From the NCBI RefSeq assembly GCF_020382885.2, contig NC_058496.1, positions 18,270,501-18,334,500 of the forward strand: 64,000 nt of DNA. The letters are read 5' to 3'. Below the pieces are notes generated by a model. The model did not search any database and was not told the origin of the DNA. It saw only the letters and a list, made by a program, of their open reading frames with translations. Below are positions 55,169 through 64,000 of the stretch, in pieces. Each line of letters begins with the position of its first letter. Within the stretch, counting starts at the first letter, position 1. Position numbers and translations under genes: made by a program. The stretch is from Scatophagus argus (taxonomy: Eukaryota; Chordata; Actinopteri; Scatophagidae).

Positions 55169-58100
55169 TGACAGCCAGACAAAGATGGTTTCATTTGCAG
55201 TTTCTAGGTGTGGTCTGTTTAGCCAGTCTTAGTTGCAGCGTGATGTCAGCACGATGTTAGGATGTTGTGTTCTAAAAATAAAATAAACAAATAACCAACA
55301 ACTATTAGAACATACAGTATCTAAACAACACTGAAATCCTGAGGAGTGGTTGGACGAAAGAACATCAATACAAGTCAAAGTGCTCATACATGACATGTTT
55401 CTCGTTCTGAGTAGCGTTTCACAAGTAAAAGTGTTAACCTGAAAACTACTTCCACTCCAGCATAGCTTTCATTCCAGGTGTGTGATCTTTCCCAGAAATG
55501 CTTAGACCTGACATTTCAGTAGTTGTACTGGTTTAGACACATTTTCTCAGAATTCCTGTTCATGGAAGTGATGGTATCGGTTGGTATTCAGGCATGCAGG
55601 GCGAGGTAGACGAACCGGTTGGTCCTAGTGAATGCTGCACACAGCCACACTGTTTATCATATGAGAGAAAACAAGTTGCTTAAGTACAAACTAGGGCAAG
55701 TATGAGAGGAGCCTCTGGAAAAACCTGACCGAAACCTAAGGCAAACATATTTTTATAATCTCTGTAATATGAAGGTTAAAAAAAAAAAATCCTTTATAGT
55801 TTCTTAATCTAAGACTGATGTGTAATTGTACTATATTTTGTAGTATGGAACAGAAGAAGGATCGTAAAACATCTTCTTTTAAATTCAAGAATGTATGCCA
55901 CTGAAGGCCATACGTACAAACATCTTCATTGGATAGTAAAATGTGATATAGTAAATGTAATCAATAGTTCGTAGGTGCTTGTAGCTATTTATGGAAGAGT
56001 TTCGTCAGCCTGAGGGACTTGTGAGAAACGGTTAAAAATAAGAAGCAGTCATAACTGAAGCGAAGCATCTGACCAACACTGAAAGTCAAACTACAGTGAC
56101 AGGTTTTCTGTCAAATTCTGTTGCGAATATCTGACCTTGTCTCTTGCTCCAGGTGAATAATGTGTCTGGTGACCCAGAGGTGCTGGTGAATGACCATAAC
56201 CCAAAAGTTGGGGGATCCAGAGACTATCTGGACCAGCTGGACCACAGCAAGCCTCTTTACCTGCCAGGGTAAGATATGCATCATACAGCACATCACCAAG
56301 GCCTCTCATCCTTTTATGTATCTGGACTGGGGTCAGCCATGGTCGGAGGCATTATGTTTTCAGGTTGTTTGTCGGTCTGTCTCAGGAACGCCTTAACAGA
56401 ATTTACTGAAATTTGGCATGAACGTTCACTGGGGCTTAAAGATGTACTGATTAGAATTTGGTGGTCAAAGGTCACTGTGACCTCACAAAACAAGTTCATT
56501 CATCCTTTAATTTTTATTATAAAATTTCACACAAATGTCTTTCAGAATAAAATGATGACGTGATAACATTTTATATCCAAAAGGTCAAAGGTCACTTTCA
56601 CTATAACATCATAGTGTTTTCTGTCTATCACTCAACATCATACCTCAAACAGGAGGGCAGATTGTGATCATACTTCACATTTGATCAAATGCTAAATTGG
56701 TGACCCTGATATTAGTTGCCCACCTCGAAACTGCTGATTGTATAGATCTTCTGAAGATGTGTTTGAAGCATCCACATTTTAGAATTTGTACTTCCTGTTC
56801 TCTCAGAATCCACTTCATTTGCCTACACATACAGTTCTCTCAGTGACCATACAGTAGTATTCCTCCGCAAGCTCATTGGTTTTACTGACACTGACTTTCA
56901 GCTTAATGTTGTTGGGAACTGACCAAAGTAATGCCAAAGGTGGCGTTACCCTTTTTTCCTGATGCGTGTATACATTATTTTGGCTGACTCTATATATATT
57001 TTTAAAAAGAACTGTACAGTATTCAAAATGAATGGAATGGAGTATAGAAAATACTGATTTAACTTATGTGCAGTCTGTGTTGTTAAACAACCACCATTGC
57101 TGATGAAAACTGATTTGATGTGACTCAGAAATGTTCACAGATGAGGTAATGTTTTATTCACGTTACATTAAGTCATGTTCACTGGTTTCCTCCCTCACTG
57201 TCTGACTCTCTCCTGGAAGTTATAGTGACATACAAATTACAGATTTCTCAGGGTTTGAATATTGCTGGAAGAAATTGGGATAATTTATGTACATAATGAA
57301 AGTCTAGTCACCGTATATATTTTGTTGAGTTGTGCACCTGTGTACGTTCCTGGAAAGTCTAGGTGCTGGAGGACAAAGAGGAGCGCAATGTAGATGGCAT
57401 CGTTTTCAAACCTGTTGTTGTTGCGAAAAATGGATATGTGACGAGGCTGCTACAAAAATGAATAAATCAATGACTGTATTTGCAGAGACTCAGACATCAG
57501 CAGCTCTGTGGGAGTCCTGAAGCCCAGACTGAAGGACTATGACACAGGTGTGGAGTCTGGAGATGAGCTGGATGAGGAGGACTACAGCAAGTGAGTGCAT
57601 ATGAAAGGATCTGATAGCCAATGTTAGTAAAACTGTGAAAAAGATTTTCACTGGAATTGATTTGTATTTATGTACCACAACTCGTTCCTGTGTGCACATT
57701 GCCAGGTGTATTTATCACCCTCTAGTGTATCTAAAGGGTGTTACTATATAGTTGCCACATAATGAATTGTCCAAGTAAATTTCATTATTTTCTCATCTGT
57801 AGTATGTTTCCTTCAATTGTGGATGAGCAAGAGCGTTTGAGCTACAAACGTGAATTTGACCGGGATCACCAGGAGTACAAGAGCCTGCAGGCTGAGCTGG
57901 ACAGCATAAATAAGGACCTGGCTGACCTGGACAGAGAGCTCAGCCGACACCCTGAGGGCAGCCCACAGTTCCTGGTGAGTGTGCTGGTGCCAATTTGACA
58001 TTCGACTCTTTGAAGTAAGGATGGATAGTCTGGCCTTCTTGAAAGATCTAAAATCTGAGTTTAGATCAAGATGAGAAGTGTGCATGCAATGAGAATAAAG

Positions 58101-58606
58101 AGAATAAAATGTTGTTGGGATAAAGTTATGCAATGTTATTTTATTATAAAATTCACCAGCAGTTAAGTAAAAGTGACATCGATGTATGCCATAGCCCAAT
58201 TCACACACCTCATGTTGTGATGGCAGTTCCAATTATTGACCCAAAAAATGTGCTTATTGGTCATAAAGGAAATGAGAAATTGAGAAAACTTGGTTTAGCA
58301 TAAAACAAATTTGTGTGTGAATTTGTGATGGTGCTTTCTTCAGATCATTCACTACTGTTTTTCCAATCTCAGGATGCCATGGATGAATTCACCAAACTGA
58401 AGAATCTTAAGAGGGTGAGGCAAAGACAGCGATTATCTGCAGAATTGTTCTGAACTACAGCTTTTTTTTGTCAATAAAAATCTAATTGTTTGCATTATTC
58501 TCTGCAGTCCACAAGCTACGAGATTAAGAAGAAGAGGTGTAAATATCTCAGATCAAAACTATCACACATCAAGAGGAAGATCAGCGAATATGACCGCCGA
58601 CCTTGA
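51886..58606 (+). CDS. ocln: occludin
   Basis: Eight coding exons: 51886-51938, 52957-53659, 54236-54400, 56153-56268, 57486-57590, 57803-57974, 58373-58414 and 58508-58606, giving 484 residues. A short His/Ser-rich cytosolic N terminus precedes TM1 (about 57-77). Extracellular loop 1 is Gly/Tyr/Ser-rich (GGSY repeats), TM2 is about 149-170, TM3 about 180-203 and TM4 253-275 (AIAIVLGFLVFVALIILLVF). The second loop keeps YHYCVVEPQE, nearly as in mammals. The C-terminal ELL coiled coil (about 382-484) binds ZO-1 in the family and contains YKREFDRDHQEYKSLQAELD and KYLRSKLSHIKRKISEYDR. Occludin is a tight-junction MARVEL protein. The TM4 exon is 165 bp and in frame, so skipping it would give a TM4-lacking form like the known mammalian variant. 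Donor 2, GAG|GTGTGA, is weak. Confidence 0.95.
53191..53313 (+). repeat. ocln: 12-bp coding minisatellite in occludin loop 1
   Basis: TATGGTGGTTC(G/A) units repeat about five times and then decay into GGCAGTTATGGTGGTGGC-type sequence. They encode GGSY repeats, followed by a polyglycine-tyrosine stretch, in the first extracellular loop. Gly/Tyr-richness here is a family trait; the regular repetition is local. Confidence 0.9.
54670..54960. mobile_element. MITE-like repeat in an ocln intron (same family as 5036-5406)
   Basis: TAATGATTATTTTCATTACT, GATTAATCTGCCAG, CACGATTAATTGTTTCGTCT and ACTATCATAAATGACAAAAA match the family seen at 5036-5406. It is diverged and partial and has no coding capacity. 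Confidence 0.6.
55129..55168. repeat. (TG)n(AG)n compound microsatellite in an ocln intron
   Basis: About 15 TG units pass directly into five AG units. Confidence 0.95.
56370..56720 (+). mobile_element. interspersed repeat carrying nuclear-receptor-type elements, in an ocln intron
   Basis: It is related to 63816-63960 through GAATTT(A)CTGAAATTTGGCA, ATTAGAATTTGGTGGTCAAA and CTGTGACCTCACAAAAC. It contains AGGTCACTGTGACCT at 56469-56483 (the consensus palindromic oestrogen-response-type element, AGGTCA n3 TGACCT), overlapping TGGTCAAAGGTCA (DR1) at 56462-56474. A second DR1, AGGTCAAAGGTCA, lies at 56582-56594. Boundaries are approximate. No ORF. Confidence 0.65.
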
Positions 58607-59411
58607 ACCTTCACCTCTGATCCCCTCATCCTGAGAAAGAGACAAATCGGCAATTTCCTGCCACCCTGCGTTTAGGTTTTCAAACCTCTGTGGTTTTACT
58701 AACCTGTTGCGAGCCTGTCGCCTTTGTAATACTTCTGTATCAATCCAATCAAATGAGTTGTTTTCCAGAAAGTAGGGGGCAGAGGCAGTGGTTGTTTTTT
58801 TTTTCTTTTACTATAATCAATTCTTCAGCCTCTGTGAGTTTCATGAAGAACTGTTTAGGTGTATAAAGTGTATTTTATTTTTTCTCTCTGGAAGTTAAAA
58901 ATTGAGAGATGTGAGATTATTTCAGTACTAGTGACTTTTTATTAACAGGTATGCTTTAGTTATGTTTTTTGTGTGTGTGTGTTTCATGTACAACAAATGA
59001 CATCATTATGCCACTGGCCACCCTTGCAGATAATGTTTATTTTCAGTCTTTTGAGACAATGTTAATTGTTCTGGAATAAGATTTTCTGTACTTTTGTACT
59101 TTTAATGATGAAACATATGTCCTGTTAATTGTACGTTTTTATTATGGACTGCTGTCATGGTGGATATTAGAAGGAAAACTCGACCTGATGGATCCATGTG
59201 CCATTGACATTTGTCTTTTACTGTAACAAATTTCTAATTTCTGCATTATTCAAAAACAAATCAAATCAAGATTGCGTGTATATTTTTATTCTACAGATCT
59301 GTAGTTGTTGTAAAAATTACCTACTTCTCTGAACAGATGTATGCAACGTATGTATTTTACAATCAGTAACATCCGTTGGACGTTTTGGAGAAAGCAGTGA
59401 TGTAAGCTCTC

Positions 59412-59417
59412 AATAAA
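59412..59417 (+). promoter_or_regulatory. ocln: poly(A) signal of ocln
   Basis: AATAAA followed by TGAGTGGTCTTATTGTGTTA lies 806 bp after the ocln stop and defines a 3' UTR of about 0.8 kb. No other coding signal intervenes. Confidence 0.65.
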
Positions 59418-59429
59418 ATATGTTAGGCT

Positions 59430-60518
59430 TTGAGTGGTCTTATTGTGTTACTGTGTTTGACATAACGTTTGCACACGGAATCCATCGATAGGTGAAAATA
59501 AAGCCTGTCGTTGTAATTATGCTGCTGTTAAGTTACTGTAAGTAGTAGTAGCAGGCGCCGCATGTGTAGTGAATAATTATTAACTGAGCGGATATTTTCT
59601 CTGGGGAACATGTTTCTATACGGACAGAAAATCCGTTGCACCAGCTGGCGTTTGACTTCACTGGTATTTTAGCTACAGCTGACTTTTTGTTTTTGTAAAA
59701 TTAGTTCATAAGTTGTACCACACACAGTTACAAGATGTTAACTAGACGACACGTTTTGTAACTCGACTGACGTTAGCACCATGATTACTTAAAAGAAACC
59801 TGCTTGTTAAGAGTATTGCTGACTAGCAAGTTGTGTTACAAGATACTGATTTGGAGTAACGTTAGTAACTTGTCGTCCAAAAAAATACCTAACTGTACTA
59901 TAGTTTAAGTTGACATAACTAGGTGTACATAATGCTATAAGATCAGCAAATAATTTGGTGCAGGAAACCAGCGTTAATTATCTTTACTAATGTTATTGTT
60001 CGACATCCGATAATACCTGCTTTGACAGGATGATGCTGAACTCTACAGTATACTTGGGACTGAATACTGTGTTGATTAGTCGCTAATTTTGTGGAGCTTT
60101 TAGTCAGTCATTACATTCAAGTATTGAGCAAATAATTCGTCTTAGACTTTTTATTATTGTTTATGGTAACACCAGAATTTCCGATGAGGTTTTCTGTTTT
60201 GTCACAGAGACATGCCTAATTCCATTCAGAATACTTCTGAATTGAGTTATGCGTTTCTGATTTGTCTTCACAGCCTACTTTGTAGAGCACAGTCTTTAAG
60301 GAATTACAAGTGTCTTCTTAATATACAGCATTCGGCGTATTAAAGACACAAACTAGCTTTAGATGGAATGTAATAAAATCACAAGTGACTCCTTGCGATT
60401 AGTCGGCCATGAATTCACGTGGGCCACCCTGACCAGCAGACCCGTGTGTTAATGTGAAGCTGTTGTTTCTCCGCTCCTTTAGCTATTAGCGCAGTTGAAT
60501 TTCTGGCCGGTGGACACA
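59430..60518 (+). promoter_or_regulatory. gtf2h2: ocln-gtf2h2 intergenic region with gtf2h2 promoter
   Basis: About 1.1 kb separates the ocln poly(A) signal from the gtf2h2 ATG. No TATA box or clear CpG island was seen close to the gene. No other gene is supported here. Confidence 0.4.
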
Positions 60519-63500
60519 ATGGAGGAAGAACCAGAGAGAGCTAAGCGCTGGGAAGGGGGCTATGAGAGAACATGGTAAGACTGTGAAACTCTGGGCATTT
60601 TCAACTTGAGACAGTTTGATGTCATTTGATTCAGCATTGTGGAATTGATGTATTCTCCTACAGGGAGGTGCTGAAGGAGGATGAATCCGGCTCACTCAAA
60701 GCCACAGTGGAAGAGATCCTGTTCCAGTCCAAAAGGAAAAGGTGTGTGTGGGTGTGTAGGTTGTCCTCTCTGTGTGATGTATTTGAGACCCACTGTTCTC
60801 TAAGTTATAACTCAGTCATGTAACATTATCACTATTGTACATTTGAATCCATTTGGAAAGTGTATTTTTCTTCTAATACCCACAAGTGCAATGTATGATA
60901 TACTACTATATTTTTTGTGGAATCCTTTCCTCTTGCTGCCAAATGACTACATATATATATGTGTGTGTGTGTGTGTATTTATTTTAAAATTCCAGTCCTA
61001 ATTCCAGCTAATTCTCTAATTCTCCAAAATGTTATTGCTGTTGCTGTTGTTAGTGCAAACTTAATGCCACCTTGTTTCCTCCCCAGGGTGATAGAAAGCC
61101 ATGGTCAAGTGAGGCTTGGGATGGTGAGTTAGTTCTGTCTCCTTCCTAATCAAAGTTGTTCCTCTCTCATTCTCTGCACGATTCCACATCCCGAGTTGCT
61201 TCTTGTGAATATGGCAAAGCAAGAGTTTTGAAAATTCTTTTGACATTTAATGTTAGTAAATAATCTGCACTCTGCTGTCTACATGTGTATCTCCTGAAGT
61301 TATTAGTCACTGTTTTAATCCCCATCTGCTTCAAAAAAGTGTAACAGTCACATACATGTATGAGTAATTGAAGTTAGAAGATGCAAGTTACAGCAAACGA
61401 GTGAGAAAGCTCACGTTGAGCAAACCTTCAGCTATGTCTGGAAAATGTAAATTGCAGATGTTGTGGCTGACCAAAGACATTTACAAAGACTGGCTTGTCT
61501 ATAACACAGCACAACTGAGAAGTGGTCACGCACTCAAGCCTCTCTCTACTTTTAAGTATTGTCTATGAGATTCTGTAAAGCCCCTCAGTTTTCATTATAA
61601 AAATTCTTAGTGTTGACCCCTCACACTATGCCCTGTCGAGCTGTTCAGTGTTAAACAGGAGTGATTTTGGCATTGGAACACTGCACTACAAACCAATTTG
61701 GACACCCTGGTGTTAGCCTAACATTAAGTGCTGTATTGGGACAAGTGGGTTTTGCTATGAGGAAACTAAGATCTCCTGATTAGAATGTATAATTGCCAAA
61801 AACCTCAAAATATTATGGGATGTCCTGTGCTTTAGATGCGTCACCTATATGTGGTGATTGACTGTTCAAGGAGTATGGAAGACCAGGACTTGAAACCAAA
61901 CCGCCTCACTTCGACTCTGAAGGTAAATTCTGTCACAGACTCGTCACACTGTGCACCAGCAGCCATTCCATATCATTAAATGTAAAGTGCCTTCCCTTTA
62001 ATTCTTTTTCTCTTCAGCTGATGGAAGCTTTTGTCGATGAATACTTTGACCAAAACCCCATTAGTCAGGTATGTTCACACACTCACAAGTTCTGTGCAGG
62101 TTTTACAATAACCTGTATTACTTTTAAATCCCTTCAGCTCTTGTTTTAACACAGCAGGTTCAGCTTTTTGTTATTCTCATTATTCTTGTGTAAAGATGCG
62201 TGTTGTGATAGCAGATGTTGTAAGTACACAGGAGATGTGGGGTTACCCACCCTGTTCCCCTGACCACCATGTTATGGCCAGCTTAAACAACCTTCAACAA
62301 GCAGCCAGGGGCTGTTAAGTGACACCATGTGCAATGTGTCCTCAGGTGGGCATTATCACCACGAAGAATAAAAGGGCTGAGAAGCTGACTGACCTGGCAG
62401 GTGAGGGTCACGTAAAAGGATTATGTTAGACTCCACTCCTCAGTGTACCCCTGTGCATATATTGCAAGCTTATGAAAGATGCATCTCATCTTGAATTTTA
62501 AACTTCTGATTTTCACTTAACCTTTTAACATTTTCTGACCTATTAGATTTTTACTGTTTCTGATCTCCCCTATTGCTGTTGATTGATTCTGTAATGTGTA
62601 ATCGTTCCACTTTCATTTAAAATAAGTTTGAACTTCAATATATATTTGATTCTTCTTGTGCTCCCCGTACAGAATGATGAAAAGTTATTAGGTTATCTTT
62701 TTAAAGTCCAAAGGCAGGTTATCTTTGTCAGACTTTCTCATTAAAACCAGGATTACTGCAACAGAAAGAAATTACAACATTTATACTAATATTGCATGAA
62801 TAAACCAAGTGTCTCCACCATCAGCTGCACAGAGAAAGCTACACCTTCCGGTGATTTTTGTTTTTTTGCCTCTGTCATCTGTTGAAATTTTTCAAGTAGT
62901 GTTGGCTGTCAGCCACATCCTCCAGTCTGCGAAGTTATCCTGTGCAGTTTTAATGTACTTCGATGTTGTTTTGTTTCACCAGGAAATCCAAAGAAGCACA
63001 TTGCTGCTCTGAAGAAAGCGGTGGACACTGTGTGTGTGGGAGAGCCATCATTGTACAACTCTCTCAGCTTGGCCATACAGACCCTCAGGTAGGCTCCCAA
63101 AGACCATATCATACAGAGACCCAGCATTCCCCCAAGCGACAGCGGTGAGGAAAAACTCCAACTGAGATGCATAGCAACAGCAATAATAACAGAAATAATA
63201 GAACTAGGGGCCAGCCTCAGCCAGCCCTAACTATAAGCTTTAAAAGGAAAAGTTTTAAGTCTACTCTTAATTGTAGAGAGGGTGTCTGCCTCCCAGACTG
63301 AAACTGGTGGGTGGTTCCACAGGAGAGGAGCTTGACAATTGCATGTTTTGGATTGGTTTCTGTTATGCTACTGAATGTCATTCAGCTGCTGCCTGTCTTT
63401 GCATTAAGGCACATGCCCGGACATGCGAGCCGGGAGATCCTGATAATCCTCAGCAGCCTTACCACATGTGACCCAGCCAACATCTACGAGCTGATTAAGG

Positions 63501-63803
63501 TGAAGGCACAGTGGCCGGTGTCCACTTGCTCAGCTGCTAGGCTTAATTTGTTTCCGTAATTTTAGCTTAATATGAATGTAACTCTGACTCTGTCCCCGCT
63601 CTGTCAGACCCTGAAGTCTCTAAAGGTGAGGGTGTCAGTAATCGGCCTGTCAGCGGAGGTTCGTGTGTGTACGGTGTTGACCAGGGAAACGGGTGGCTCG
63701 TACCACGTCATTCTGGATGAGAGCCACTTCAAAGAGCTGCTGATGCTGCATGTCAAACCTCCTCCAGCCAGTTCCTCATCTGAATGCTCTTTAATACGCA
63801 TGG
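60519..63803 (+). CDS. gtf2h2: general transcription factor IIH subunit 2 (p44), 3' end outside window
   Basis: Nine exons cover about the first 252 residues (human protein 395): 60519-60574, 60664-60741, 61087-61123, 61836-61922, 62018-62068, 62346-62400, 62983-63088, 63409-63499 and 63608-63803 (donor ATGG|GTCAGT); phase holds at each junction. The sequence is close to human p44: [33 protein letters not shown] (von Willebrand A-like domain, DCSRS at residues 66-70), [45 protein letters not shown] and [20 protein letters not shown]. The C-terminal zinc-binding region is not in the window. p44 is a core TFIIH subunit that contacts and stimulates the XPD helicase in transcription initiation and nucleotide excision repair. 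Confidence 0.95.
63100..63330. mobile_element. teleost repeat fragment in gtf2h2 intron 7
   Basis: ATACAGAGACCCAGCATTCC, CCCCAAGCGACAGCGGTGAG and GAAAAACTCCAACTGAGATG, then GTTTTAAGTCTACTCTTAAT and GAAACTGGTGGGTGGTTCCA, are words of a dispersed teleost element. It is related at its left end to the repeat at 25830-26045. No ORF. Confidence 0.6.
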
Positions 63804-63815
63804 GTCAGTATGCAG

Positions 63816-63960
63816 ATGCTGTCTCCATCCAGGAAATTTATTCAAACTTGGCACAAAAGTCCAATTGGACATTAAAGATAAACTGATTGGATTTTGGTGG
63901 TCAGAGGTCGCTGTGACCTCACAAAACTCCATTTTAGCTTTAACTCAAGAAATCATGCTC
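63816..63960 (+). mobile_element. second copy of the nuclear-receptor-element repeat
   Basis: TCCATCCAGGAAATTTATTC, CAAACTTGGCACAAAAGTCC and GATTGGATTTTGGTGGTCAG align with 56380-56490. The palindrome is AGGTCGCTGTGACCT at 63905-63919, one change from consensus. It begins about a dozen bases after the donor of the last visible gtf2h2 exon. Confidence 0.55.
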
Positions 63961-64000
63961 TAATTATGACACAGTTTCACACCGTCCATTATTCAGCACC

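Overview
The window reads as nuclear DNA of a ray-finned (teleost, probably percomorph) fish. The genes are split by GT-AG introns, with long AT-rich intergenic stretches, dinucleotide microsatellites, tRNA-derived SINEs, L2/CR1-type LINE pieces and a Penelope-like element. There are no bacterial features. All protein calls come from conceptual splicing by eye; I followed reading phase across every exon junction of the four recognised genes, and it stays consistent throughout.

Left part (about 0.25-12.7 kb): a plus-strand microRNA locus. Four hairpins of the miR-130/301/454 superfamily (shared AGTGCAA seed) lie in order mir-130c, mir-301, mir-454, mir-130b. A CpG-rich promoter-like block precedes them and a poly(A) signal with a GT-rich tail follows them. 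Next comes a gene-poor stretch, then sdf2l1 on the minus strand (19.2-22.9 kb). SDF2L1 beside a miR-301/130 pair is also the human arrangement, so this is probably old synteny.

Middle part (23-40 kb): accessory and repeat-rich. It holds a poorly understood minus-strand candidate gene (26.9-28.9 kb), a LINE 3' end, and a long intronless plus-strand ORF of 895 codons. That ORF carries a near-perfect 951-bp tandem duplication of a charged coiled-coil region followed by five 32-residue repeats, each with an AT-hook-like RGRPK core. It is followed by a 320-bp satellite and a Penelope-like reverse transcriptase/GIY-YIG ORF broken by LINE fragments in opposite orientations. This is the most unusual part of the window.

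Right part (40-64 kb): three plus-strand genes in a row, marveld2 (tricellulin), ocln (occludin) and gtf2h2 (TFIIH p44, 3' end outside the window). Tricellulin and occludin are paralogous tight-junction MARVEL proteins sharing a C-terminal ELL coiled coil. Human MARVELD2, OCLN and GTF2H2 also lie close together on 5q13. An interspersed repeat in an ocln intron carries a consensus palindromic oestrogen-response-type element and two DR1 elements; a second, decayed copy sits just after the last visible gtf2h2 exon.
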